Source of the DNA: Zeus faber
Taxonomy: Eukaryota; Chordata; Actinopteri; Zeiformes; Zeidae
NCBI GenBank assembly: GCA_960531495.1
Contig: OY482847.1
Span: forward strand, 19,254,066-19,318,065
Reading direction: 5' to 3'
DNA length: 64,000 nt
Position 1 is the first letter of the stretch. The number at the start of each line of letters is the position of its first letter. The translations under genes and the position numbers were made by a program. Of the stretch, positions 1-17,763 are shown in pieces. The notes under the pieces were generated by a model, which made no database searches, was not told the origin of the DNA, and worked only from the letters and a program-made list of their open reading frames with translations.

Positions 1-408
1 CCTGCTCCTCAGCAACCAAGGCCTCAGCCCCATTTCAGGATAGAACACGTTCAAAGAGAAAAGGATAGGGAACGGGAGAAAGAGGGGGCCGGTGAGGAGG
101 AAGCTATGCAGCTGGGTAGTATTGGGCACAGGGAGTTGTCCAGCAGACCAAATAGGACCTCAGTGGAGCATACCAGGAGCCAGAGCAGCTACTATTTGCA
201 CACAGAGGGCTCCGCTTGTCCAGGGGTGGGAATGGGAGCCGTGCAAGCCGCCATGGGAGCTTCTCAAAGACGCTGGTCAGCCCCTGGTCTCCAAAGATGT
301 GTCATGAAGGGAGACGAAGGGCCACACCCTCAGATGGCCACAAGACCCTCGTTCATCCCTCAAGAGGTCAAACTGTCCATTGAAGGGCGCTCTAATGCAG
401 GGAAGTAG
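1..408 (+). CDS. ATXN1L: Ataxin-1-like protein, C-terminal 135 residues (partial, last exon)
   Basis: The reading frame is open from base 1 and stops at TAG 406-408, so only the C-terminal 135 residues are in the window; the AXH domain must lie upstream. The end carries two hallmarks of the ataxin-1 family: an RRWSAP motif (the 14-3-3 / UHM-ligand site around the regulated serine of ATXN1) and a terminal block reading PSFIPQEVKLSIEGRSNAGK. In the family this tail links the protein to 14-3-3 and U2AF-type splicing factors, while the missing AXH domain binds Capicua and other co-repressors in the nucleus. ATXN1 and ATXN1L share this tail. I choose ATXN1L because ZNF821 and AP1G1, its mammalian neighbours, follow. 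The segment before RRWSAP is charged (Arg/Glu-rich) and low in complexity. Family assignment is firm; the choice of paralogue is inferred from synteny. Confidence 0.86.
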   Translation, partial: PAPQQPRPQPHFRIEHVQREKDREREKEGAGEEEAMQLGSIGHRELSSRPNRTSVEHTRSQSSYYLHTEGSACPGVGMGAVQAAMGASQRRWSAPGLQRCVMKGDEGPHPQMATRPSFIPQEVKLSIEGRSNAGK

Positions 409-5600
<5,192 letters not shown>

Positions 5601-7514
5601 CTATTATCCTACTTATGTGTTGCGTTTAAGTCATTTTGAGACATGCAGTGATCAGTCCGCTCATCCTGGCAAGTAGAGGTCTGAGGGAGGTTTCTTGTAA
5701 TATACTTCAAAGCAAATATTCATGGTACAAATGAACACAAGTTTCCAGATATAGCACAGACTCCAGTGATGACATGCTTTTTTATACAGGATTAGAAAAA
5801 ATGACATATCCTTAAACAATTTGCAGCACTTGTTGATAAAAACAAAATCCATCTTTTCTAAATGAGATTCGACTTGTCCATGCGAGACGAAAGAGGGTGA
5901 GAGAGGATACTCAGTGTAGTAAATTCAATTTTCTATTCCCACATTCTATTCCAAGGTGCGGTAAGATCCGTACACCTGTCAATCCGGTGGCAGAGGATGG
6001 AGCCAGTCTTCACTCGGTAACAGGCGCGCGTGAATGTTCTCTTTTTCCCGGTTGAGTCATTCGTTCTCAGAGGAAAAAAAAAAATTAAAATCTAATTGAC
6101 GTTGAGCATCTAAGATCCTCGCAGGCTGAATAGAAGGCCAATGTTCAAAATGTTGAGTATTTTCCTTTAGTTTGGATTGAAAAACCCGGCAGGCATCAAA
6201 AGTTGAAACACAAGCTCATATCGAACCATTCTAGGACAAATGCATTTTTAGGACATGCAGCTCTTACCTAACTCATATGGACAGAACTGCCCTGAAAGGA
6301 CGAACGGATCTACACCTAATAGTACTTCCTTTGCAATAGTTTGTCTGAACATGGATCCTACTATTTAGGATTAAGTAGCATTTTCCAAACCGTAGGACCA
6401 GGGTATCACAACAAAACAAGCACCAAATAAACAGCAACATCTGAATACCTGGTATTCATAGTGATACTCGACAGGAATAAGAATAAAATCTTGAATCTTC
6501 CAATGTGTTGCCCTTTGTACATTGTGAATAGGAAAGCGGCGTGACTGTTTTGTGTCAGTGATCCACAATACACAGAATATCTGAAGACATGTTTTCCTTG
6601 AGCACCAATTGCCTGAGTAGCTAAACTCTATACACTGAAATAGTGAGAATCATTTTCGTCCTGCATAGTTTAAGTGGAAAGTGACCAGATATTCCTTGCA
6701 ATAAACACACCCCTGTTGCATAGAGGTTTGAAGCACTCCTAGACAGATATTGGAAAAACAAAATGAACATTTGGTTCTGTAACAAATCTTTATACAGTTT
6801 AGTAAATTGGCGCTTGTCGAGGAGTGGCTCCAACAGAACCTGTCCTGGTTCCAGGGGAATGGAAATATGTTTTATACTTAAGAGATCTTTGCATCTGCAG
6901 GGTGAAGTGATGGAGCAGTGGAGTGAAACCTTACAGGGAGGTAATTACATAGGGGACAAAACAAAGCCAAGCCGATTCTGAAAAATTGTCTCTATTCAAG
7001 CATTTCATACTAAACACAACAATAAGACATTTTCACAAAAATATATATTCACACCATATTGCATAAACATTGGAATGAGGTCAATTAGTACACATCCAAG
7101 AGAATCTCTTTCCCAGTGGGGGCTTAAGGTTCCATACAGTTTAAGTCCAGTGCACTGCAATGCCAGGTATATAACATTTTTAATTAAATAGAAAAATAAA
7201 GCAATGTAGGGACTTGCAACTTAAAACCAGACGTTCCCTGATATACAAATTGTTATGTACTTTTTCACTAATTCTTAGTGAGAAGAAAAAAATAAAATAA
7301 AAATCTAGGCCCAAATTAGGTTGTCCACTTTAAATTGTTTTGAGGTACTGCAGTCTCAGCTTAACAATCATTACAAAGCATTTGAATGCTGCACAGATGC
7401 TTCATGAGGTGATTCACTGTCTCGTATTTCGTGTCATCTTTTTCATCGCCCAACATTTAAAACGACAGCACGGTCCTTTGCACACGTGATCGGGTGTGTG
7501 GGTGTCGTGGTTCC

Positions 7515-7553
<39 letters not shown>

Positions 7554-8566
7554 AAGAAAATAATGTTTCCAAACAACTACAGCAACACTTCCTACACTCT
7601 CACTGATGAGGCCCAAACTGGTCAGAGGTAACTCGCGTATTTTACAGTACAATAACAGCAGCACAGATTGAGTTTCCATGGGCCCAGAACATGAACATAA
7701 TGACATTTTCTACCATTTGGCAAAAAATATGCAGTGTTAACAACGGAAAAAAGAGTAAACAATGTCAGATATTGGCAAAAAGATAACACGAGAGGCAGTA
7801 TGCGTTCAGTTGTACAAACAATAAGAATAAATGGAATGTAGCTCAATACAAGGCTTCTTGAACAGGACTGAACCTTCGATCGACTTTTAAATCAGTTAAC
7901 ATAGAACCTTGCAAGTGTTCTGTGTTTGTGTCTGAATCTACTTTTTTTTTTTTATTCTATTGAAGTGCCAACGCAGAGTCGGCCCGGGAGTATCTGTAGT
8001 AGTGAACGGTCAGTAAAACGCTTTGGAAGCAGGGAGCTGGAGCAGTAAGCCACAGGACAGCGGGCGCGGCCCACAGTGAGGTAGTTGCTTGGGTGAGTAG
8101 GAGCTTCCCAGGGAGCCGCGGCGGCAGGTGACGCTACCAGTAAACAAGACCTGTTGGACTGACAGAGTGGACCGGAACCAAGCGGGCTGCGGCTACGAGT
8201 TCCTACTTCCATCACTGAAGGTCAATGTGCAAAAAGATCCTCCACAATGGAAGTGCGAGACTGTTCCTAGTATGATGGGCTGTGGCGGGTCCGCTTGCCC
8301 CCCACAAACCAACAGATAAATCTCTATACAACATGCTTTATATATCATTCATTCATTCAACATGAAACATTCTCAACCCTGTTCTTGAGTTCCTCAAGAC
8401 AGAAATAAATATGGGTTTTCTTTTTCTCACTTATATTTAACAAAGCGGTCCTTTTCCCGAGTCGTTTGACGTGGAGGAAGCCGGGGTTCAACCAGCCGAG
8501 AATTCTTCTCTGCAGCTTTGGCAGAGTTCAGAAGGCATCAGAGTGCGTTTCAGTAGCCGGGTCACA
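5601..8566 (-). other. ZNF821: Convergent 3' flank / inferred 3' UTR of ZNF821
   Basis: This is the interval between the inferred end of ATXN1L and the ZNF821 stop. I see no coding exon on either strand. It is AT-rich with an A33 run at 7519-7551. On the minus strand a possible AATAAA lies at 7947-7952, and ATTAAA-like motifs occur near 7165, so the ZNF821 transcript could end at several points; the sequence alone does not decide. In mammals IST1 is beside ZNF821, but none of its coding sequence is seen here. Confidence 0.4.
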
Positions 8567-9494
8567 CTAGGGCAACTTCATGAACAAGCCGTTGTCAATA
8601 GACGGGACCGTCATGGGACAGGGGAACTGAAAGAGGCTCATGTCGGCGGTGAGGGCGGCCATGGCGGCCGGGTCATGCTCGATCTGAGTCCTGAGCGACG
8701 GGTCGATCTTCTCCAGCCGCCGCTTGATCCTCTTGGCCTCCCGCTCTCGGATCAGCCGGGCCTGCCTCCTCTCGGGCGTCTCGCTCGCCCTCTTGAGCCG
8801 CATGGCCTCGCGGTCCCTCTGCAGCCGGCGCGCCCGCTGCTCCTCGCTCTCCTGCATGCGCTGCATGCGCTTGGCCTCTCGGTCGCGTAGCCGCCGCATC
8901 TCCCGCTCGTCGTCCGTCTCGCACGCCCGTTTGCTCTTCTTGGCGTTGCGCTCGCGCTCCAGCCGCTGCACGCGTGCCTCCACTGGCTCGTTCTTCCTGC
9001 GCAGCGCCCACTTCCGCATGGGGGACTGCGCCTCAACCAGCTGCTGGTACGCCACGCAGCTGTTGCACACCAGCAGCACCCCCGCAGGGTGCACCGGCAT
9101 CGGGCTGAGGATGTCCGGGATGGGGGGAAGCCCCGCGGAGGACGAGTTCAAAGAATCTGGCAGCGACGGTCCTTCCGAAAGCAGACTGTCCGGCAGGGAG
9201 GGGAACGAGGGCCCCTGGTCGGGGCCCGAGCATTGCCCTGGTCCCGAGCACGGCCCGGACCCCGGGGCTTGGCAATGACACGGTCGGGAGCCGTGGCACT
9301 GGCTGGAGACAGGGCCCGGTCCCTGGCAGGAGCGAGGGCCTTGGCATGGGCTGGGTCCTGGTCCCTGGTATGTGCGGGGGTCGGGGCCCAGGTCGCTCAG
9401 AGAGCCGCTGGACAGAGACTGGGACATGGAGCAGGAGTCCCTCCCACTGCTGCAGTCCAGGCTGCTTATGTTGAGGAGCTCTTTAATCTTTTCC
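8567..9494 (-). other. ZNF821: ZNF821 last coding exon: low-complexity segment and STPR domain
   Basis: The acceptor is TTTATTCAG at 9503-9495 on the minus strand. The exon begins by completing an Arg codon and continues EKIKELLNISSLD, matching the mammalian segment after the second finger. The STPR part is about 104 residues, very rich in Arg, Lys and Glu, and contains exactly four 23-residue units, each with an internal R-x-R-E-A/D-like core. The last 46 residues are non-basic and end FMKLP. Strong GC bias in this exon produces several long open frames on the other strand, which are shadows. Confidence 0.92.
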
Positions 9495-12400
9495 CTGAAT
9501 AAAGCAGAAGATTTAAGACAGTGAACAGGGACGGACGTCCAGTTGCACAAGGCAAGCGGATCAGATTTACTGGAGGGTCTTCTGGATTTATCAAAACTGT
9601 AGTCAGATTAATTCATGATAAAATAGGGCTTATTAGGGCTTTACACTGACGGTCATTCTACCTTGACCTTAAAGAATAACATTGCTTAAAATGAGCTTTC
9701 ATTTGATTTTTGTTTAACACAAAACCTCAGAGTTTCAATGAAAACACAATGTCCTGTGTAAAAAGCTTCCGGTTTCGGGGCACCAGTATGACCTCTTTAA
9801 TGACCCCCTCCCCAAAAAAAGAGAGGGAAGCCAATGTGGAAGTGATTAAATCAATGTAAAAAAAAAAGGCTAATGAAAACCTGTTCAAGTTGTTTTTGTC
9901 TGTGAAGTGAGCGCCACAGACGGCACAGTTGGAGAGGCGGTCCTGGGAGTGAATGAGAAGATGGCGTCCAAGAGAGCCTGGCGAGCTCAGAGCCCGCCCA
10001 CACACTGGGCACACGTAGCTCTTGGTGTTGCTCATCACAGCTGTATGCTGTTCACCGCAAAAACAGAGTCGGGGGGGGGGGGGGGGGGAGAAGAGAGAGA
10101 GGCAGAGATATGGTTGGTCCAGGCCTGCACCATCCTGTAGGTCAGGACGTTCCTGAGGTTATCGGGCAACAATAATAATCTTGCATCGGCAAATTGAGAA
10201 AAGGGTCAAAGATGTAGTGTGGGAAGGAAACGCAGCGGTGTATAAGTCAAAGTAAAAGTAGAACAAGAGCACTACGAAGTATCTGGGCTTCTTGTTTGGC
10301 CGACAGGTGCCCGGCGGCGTGGTTTCTCACCTGGTAGACATGGGAAATGAGCTTCTCGGGGCTGCTGAAATCCGAGGTGCAGAGGGGACACAAAAAGTTG
10401 TTGCTTCGGTCAGATCCGTCCTCGCTCTCCTGAGAAACACCGCAAAGCGTCACGTGGGGGGGGGGGGGGGGGATAATTTGACACGACAGGAAAGAGGAAG
10501 AAAAAGTGGACGTAGGGTTGCTAAACTGACTTTCTGAACGTGCAATGCGAGGCAAGGTCTGGGACTGTTTGTGTGAGTGAGTGAGTCTCCCTTCCCGTTA
10601 CATGGTGTGTCTCTGTTGTGTTTAGCAATGTGTATTCCATCACTTTGTTTGGGCTCCAGCATTCGGGAGAAAGATTTGTTGAAGTATTTGAACGTCCACA
10701 TTTTTTTTGGGTTCTTTTTTTAAGTTCGATGTTGTCAGATAGAACTCTCTCCCCAAGTGAAGTTCTCTGTAGTTTGACAAATCAACTCAACTCACTCGTA
10801 CCAGCTGAAGCGTTACTATTCATGAACACGGAAACAAGATTGAAGATTGAATTCCCGGGTGAGTCACCAACACCTACACAGGTGTCACTCACACATAAAA
10901 TAGAATTTACTCCGTTTGGAACAGACGGTACAAGGGCAAAACATATTGGCTTGTGTTCAACGTTCCATAATTGAAGCCTATCGTACTAATGTGGCTGCAT
11001 TTTCTCCTGCGCTTCCTGTTCCTGCTCAGAGGACTGGTGACCTGTTTCCCGCAGGTTAATATATTCAGTGAGCCTGGGAGTGGAAGAATTTCCTTGTTGA
11101 GTTTTTGGACATTCTGGGAGGTGTTGTTCACTACGTCCAATTTTTACAATATCAGTCGCATTTACTGACTTTATTAATTTGAAATCAGACTCAAGAGTCT
11201 CTGTAGCCTGATGTGACTGTTCAGTCAGATGAAGCATACTGCTTACATTCCAATGTAATGTAATGAAAAAGCGGTATTTATTTGTTGTAAGCATCTTGTT
11301 GAAACAAGTACAACATGCAGGAATCCTTTATTATTATTATTACATTTATATACGGCATCAATCCAAAACCCAAAGGGGGAAAAATACACTGAAGTATCAA
11401 AGCAGTGTTTGTGTGTTTTTTTGTTTTTTTTTTTAAGACAGAATTTTGGACAAATAATCTTGTTCAATAAAGTATTACAGTAACAGATTAACATATTATA
11501 TTTACTGTTATTAGTTTCCTGTGAGATAGGTAAGTTATTTGGTGCTGTAATCAATCCATCTCCATTACTTTGTGCCACAGGACTTCAGGCAGTTAAGTAC
11601 AACGGTTTTCTCTCCGGTGAGGTGTGATGTGAGCTGGATTAGGTTCAATTAAGTGACTTTTAAGGCCTGACATTTGGCAAACTGAGTATCGAGACGTGAG
11701 GTACGTTGAGACATCTTCGGACTTGCAGACAGCCTACATTCCACGATGGAACCAGCTTCACACTGAAGCCAAATAACATGAGATATGACTAACAGATACT
11801 AAAACCGCCCAGAAACCCTCGAGATTCGATCGCTACGCAGCGCCGGGATCTCTTCCACCGGGCCCAGGGAACCGTTCTCCCTACCTCCTTAACTCCCGCT
11901 CCTTGCAAGCGGCACGGCGTTCGCTTGGCGGTCATGTGGCCGTCCACCGAGGTGTTGGAGGAGGAGTCGTCACCTTGGTTGTCGAGGTCGCTATCGCTGT
12001 CTTCTACGGAGGCAAACACAGCCCTATCAATACAGACAGACAACAGAGCAGAGAGCAGGGCTTACTCTCACTAACAACCCCTCAGTCCCAGGGTGGAGTC
12101 CCGTGGAGTCCCGGCCGCCCCTCAACCAGTACCTGAGATGCTGTCTTGTTCCTGCAGTTCCTGGGAGTTGATGCTGTGCTGCTCATTGTCCTCGGTGAAT
12201 TCATCCCTGCCGTCCATGTTAATAGTGTGCTGAAGGCCTGTGATGCCCGACGTGTGGAATGGCCCTTGGAAACAGAAACGACAGTGTTCAGAGTTCACAT
12301 TCTGATACGATTATGATATTGACTTGATCCATTATCGATATTTTAACGATGTATCCCCTAAATTATGAACACCGTAAGTTTCCTGAAGTAAACCTGTGAT

Positions 12401-13280
12401 AGAATGTGGCGAAGCTGAGTGTGATCTTGTGGTCATTCAGATAGTGAGCAAGTCTGTAATCAAATTCTCCAGATAATATTAAAGAGACCTCCATTTCTTA
12501 TCTGAGCTATTGCAATATCTCATCTACTGTATTCAATCCCGTTCAATATGGGGAGAAGGGTCTCGACGCGATAATGTAGGACAGGATGCAACAACATGGA
12601 AGCTAAAGAAATTTCATGCATATTTGCAATGAAAACTGATGGTCAGAAGAACTGCTTTGGGATTATATTTTTATTAGTATTGGGAGCATATACTCCTCTT
12701 CTGTTCTGGTCCATCTGATTTCGCATTACTTCAGTGTGGTGTGTACATAGGGATTCAAATGTGAATAGGAGGCCCGATCCCATCACTTTGGAAATGTTCT
12801 TTCATTTTCTTTAACCCTTTATTTATGATCTCGTGTCCATAGCAACGCAGCAAGAGCATCTACTGATAAACCATAGCGCAAGTGTTATGAAATGTTCAAC
12901 ACTCATGCACTCGCCTATATAGTTGGATCTGGCTTGTTGTTTTTCCTGACAATGTGAAGATTTCAGGATGGATCGAGGAAAAAAATGCACATTTGCACAA
13001 GGTTTGCATCAGATTGAGAACAGAGTGGATAACGCGGACGAAACCCACACTCAGAACGTCATTTAGATCGGCGGTAACTTGGCCATACTGTGAAATTTCT
13101 GTATGCAAATTTGACATTCTGCAAAGATCCTATGGACGGCCAGACAATCATGGACATGCTGCTCATTTAAAAAGGCAGCTGCCATTTGTAGTAACCTAAC
13201 GCCGCGCAGGCCGGCGAAGCAAAAGGCCTAACAACATACATGAACACACATTAAATGCATTTGCATCCCAACCCCCACTT

Positions 13281-13321
<41 letters not shown>

Positions 13322-15302
13322 GCACGCCGGCACATACATGCTCGCACAGTTTTGCGAGCCCTGTTGCAGTCCCAAGGGAAGCATCCTGCACTCCTTTCCG
13401 CTACCTAGCTGCCTGCTCGTCTCTCCTTCTCCCTTGCAGTACCACCCACACACTCCACAGTCTGGGGAGCTCGCTGTCCTCGCCGCTTGTATGTTGCTCT
13501 GACTGTTTCTATGTCTATAGCAGCAGCTCTGAGGGGGAGGATGAAGCCTCGCACCGAGGCAGCCCATATGTGGTTCTATTAACCCCTTGTTTCGCAGACG
13601 TCCCTGCCCAGTTCTGCCATGGCCCTTGTAAACTAGTTTCAGCATAGAGCGAGCAGAAGCGCAAGTTTAGAGTTCCTCGCGCATTTACCCATGCAAGATA
13701 ATGGTCGCTTTTAGTAGAAAGTATTACAAAAGAGTAAGAAGATATATGAATATTTCCATTCCGAGATGCCTCTATCATCACCAGCGATCAGGGGAAGAGG
13801 AAGGGATCCCGACTTCAGTTACCTGCGATTGACAGAAGTAATTACAGCCCATGGTAAAATCCTCGGGTGATACACACATGCTTGTGCACGCGCTCACTCT
13901 CACACACTCACAAAACAGGTCTGTGTCAGAGGAAATAAAAGCTATAATCTCAAGGAGATTTCTCGGGGAGTTAAATACACCCGCAGCGTAGCATCAGCTG
14001 CTTTTTAAGGAGTTTGTCTGCAAAGACAGTTTGGGCACTTTCCCCCACCACCATTCCGATCTAGATGCTCATTAGCATGGCTGGACTTGGTAGGAGTGTT
14101 GATCTATGAACTACCACAACAGGCCGGCTTCACGGCACACAGCCAATGATTGATGTGTGAGAGATCCCCATCCCCCACCACGAGGCTCTGTCTGTACATC
14201 TGTCTCTCCACGGCTCGCTCCCTCCCCCCCTCCCTCGCTCACTCTCTGCCACTCTGATGTTATCTCCGAGTCTGTCTGTCTGTAGGCAGGAGGTGACGCA
14301 GTGTCTGACTCAATCCAGACAAAGAGACAAACTCATCAGCCAACAGACACACAACAGGGAGACAGGAGAGAGGGGTGGGGGGTCGGGTGCGGGGGGGAAC
14401 AAAACAGACAAAAGAGAGAATACCAAAACTCTACTCAAACACCAAGCAATGGGGATCCTGTTGAATTCTACCCCCACCCCTGCTCCTCCCCCTCCATCCT
14501 TTTCGCCGACCATCCCCTCCAAAAAAACCCACGTACACATATAAGACAGACAGACAGACACACAAAACAGTCTGAATCCCCAGGAAGTGTCTTCCATTCA
14601 ATCCAAGGTGCCGTGGTGCACAGCAACATGGGAAACGGTGAAAACTGGCAATGCATCAGGTCTGACTTCTACTTACAGACCACCGGATCATTTAAAGAAT
14701 ATAGAAACAGCTACCGACCTTCAATGGTAGACAAATCCACTTAAGCTTCACTATTCACGACAGTTTTCCTGTATCTGGCCTCAAGGACGCAAAATGACTC
14801 CTCGTGCTCAAGGCAACAATGGTAAACCATTCTGATATTTCATCGAGCATCTCCAACGTGGAAATAAGCATTTTCTTCAAATCTTCAATGTGCCACAAAA
14901 ATATATATTTTGAAATGTATTAACTTTCTATGTAAAGCACTGGCCTGAAGCTTTTGCCGTCACTTGCACAACCATTTCCTCTGCAAAAGTCAATTTGATG
15001 CAATTAACAATTTCACATTCAATGGAAATACAACTAAAGAAAAATGCATGGGAGGGAAGCTCCCTGTGACAACAACCAGACAAACCCTGCTTTCTTTACT
15101 CAATATCAAACTCATTAACTGTTCTTTAGCAAACACCATGCAGCCGCCTTCCTTATTACCTCAAAGTAATTATTTGTTTTTGGGTTCCATGAGACAGAAC
15201 AAGGAGCTATAAAAAGACAACTAACTATTCAACAAAAGAATCCACAAAGGCTTTGGACATGGGCAGAAAGAAACAGCATGGTTGTATTATTGTCTGGAAC
15301 AC

Positions 15303-15360
<58 letters not shown>

Positions 15361-15408
15361 AGCCTGTCTCCCTGCCTGTCTGGTCTGTCAGTCAGTCTGG
15401 CTTTCTGT

Positions 15409-15441
<33 letters not shown>

Positions 15442-17731
15442 TGTCTGTCTCCTGGGAGCAGCTCTGTGCCTGCATCTCACACCGAATGAGGAAATCGGGT
15501 AAAATAATCAAGGACAGCAGAATAAAAGGGCGAAGCTTGCACATACAATAGTGCAACTCACACTTGACTTAAAAAGATGGTGAGGGGTTCCATTAATTTT
15601 ATTTTTTTCAAGCGAGAATCAGGCGCGTGGTTTCTGCCGGCTTCTGAAAGTTGCCCGGCGTCGTCTCCTGATTCTACCTGGTGCACGGTGTTACCACTGC
15701 AGCCGAACAGCGGCTGACCTTATTAGCTCTCTGGGATTAGCGGGGCAGCAGGTGCGAGATGTATTTCAACAACACCTATCCCGCTATGTTAAAAAAAATG
15801 TTTTTAAAAAAAGGACGGCTGGCAGTGCCCGGCCCACAAAACGACGCGTTTTTGCAGATTAAGACGCGCGATAACGAAGCCGACGAGGACGTGGAGAAGC
15901 AGAACGGAGGGAGGGAGGTCCACGGGGGGGAGACGGTTTGTTTATAAAGCTGAACCAGACGCACGACGGGTCGAGAAATAAATCCCCAATTCGACTGCGG
16001 CAGATTCTTTTTCCCCCGGGTGAGAGAAACCCGTACGACCGGACCCCAAAACAGAACGAGAATAGCCGCTTGTTCCAGGAGACGGGGAAAAACTTGAACG
16101 TTATCTTCAACTTTGAGGGAAGGGGCAGACGTTTTAGATCGGCGTGGGCAGGGCTTCTCCTGGTGAAACAGATCCACAGAATCCTGCGGAATTCATCACG
16201 TGTTCTATGTATATTCTTCATGAAAAGTCGACTGACTGTAGAGCCAACCGGGAGCGGAAACACGCGCTTGATAAGTGGGAATATTCAAGACTCGGTTAGA
16301 TCATCATCATCATCATCATGCAGACCTGGTTAATTGTGTCAGCTGTTGCAGAACCAGTTAATTACCTAATTTAAGTCAAATGCTGATAAGACAAGAGCCC
16401 AAGTCTGCACAGCACAGTCAAAACGTGGATTCTCAGACCTCCCCAGTGGACACAATATCTGACACATCAGCCAGTAACTTATTAAAATCACCCACCAACA
16501 CTGATCATTTGAACATTTCGGTCACTATGGGGCGTGTACCCCCTCCTCCCCTCCCCTCCCCTCCCCTCCATCCCCCGTTGCATCAAGCAGAAGCATAAAG
16601 GTTTGTAAGGAGCATTACAGGGGAAAGAAACGACAACAACACAGTGTGTCACCCGCATGAAAAAGGTCAAATAACGGTTTAAAGTGTCATGGCGTCGGAC
16701 AATACCTGGGATACCTACAATTAACTTTGAAGGGGTTGGTCTGTTTTCGCCTGGACATATTATTGCCCACTTCCCGGTTTAAGAAGAAAAAAAATTAAAT
16801 AGAAATAAAAAAAAAAAAAAACACCCCGAATCTCCTCCGATCTCCGCGGGAAATCCCCAAAACGCTCCAGATGTGTCCGCGAAAAACACTGTTCGCCAGC
16901 GACAAATCAATATCAACAAAAGGTGGACGAAAAAAAAAAAATGTGTCTACTCAAGCGGCAAATACTGCCGCGAGTAGGGAATGAAAATGAAAAAAAAAAA
17001 AAAATTAAAAATAAAAAAAAAAATATCCGCCCGCCAAAACAAACAAACAAAAAAAAAAGCCCAAAAAAAACGTATCCGTGAGAAATCACATTCTTGCTCC
17101 GCAATAAAAGCGCTGAAGCGTCGATCGGTTCATCGCGACGAGCGAGATGACGGCGAACGGGCTGCGGTCCGAGCACGAGCGCGGGCGCGACGCCGCCGTG
17201 ACGTACGCCGGCCGCGTCGCCGCGCGCGCGCGCCCGAGCGAGCCCAGCTGATCCCGGGCCGCGGGCGCCGCGAGGCCCGGCGCGGTGGCCGGGGGCCCGC
17301 CGGCGGATGAGTGGGCCCGCCGGGGCGACCCGCTAGCCGGTCCGCCGGGACGGTCCGGTCCGGTCCGGCTTGGAGGGGGGCGATGAACGCGAAATGCCAA
17401 AGTCAACCAGGGAGCAGCTACGACACGTTCAAGCACACGAGGAGGAGATCCGCTGCTCCGCGTTGTTCGTGCAGAATTCGCCTTAAATACGTTTTGTTTA
17501 CATCCCACATGTGTTGCGCTGCATATGCTCATGGAGTGACCGTTTGTTTTTGGGATTTATTGCCGTTTGCGGCTGTTTTCTATTTGTATTATGGCCTATT
17601 TGTTGTGAGGTGCGATTACGCCGCGATTCGCCTCTGGGGATGAATAAGCTATACTGCACACACACGTGTTTGTTTACATACATATATTTTTGCTTGCGCA
17701 TTTTTTTTTTTTTTTTTTTAACATTTTAGTT

Positions 17732-17763
<32 letters not shown>

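Noticed and set aside
8673-9502. Long frames on both strands overlapping the ZNF821 last exon (up to 184 codons)
   Set aside because: The GC-rich STPR and Gly/Pro coding sequence leaves other frames open; only the STPR frame has repeat structure and homology.
14257-14744. 95- to 147-codon frames in ZNF821 intron 1
   Set aside because: Made of GA-rich and CCCC-rich simple sequence; no recognisable domain and no flanking splice logic.
17086-17532. 148-codon minus-strand frame over the CpG block
   Set aside because: Low-complexity Arg/Pro/Ala product expected from CpG-rich DNA; no homology and no splice context.
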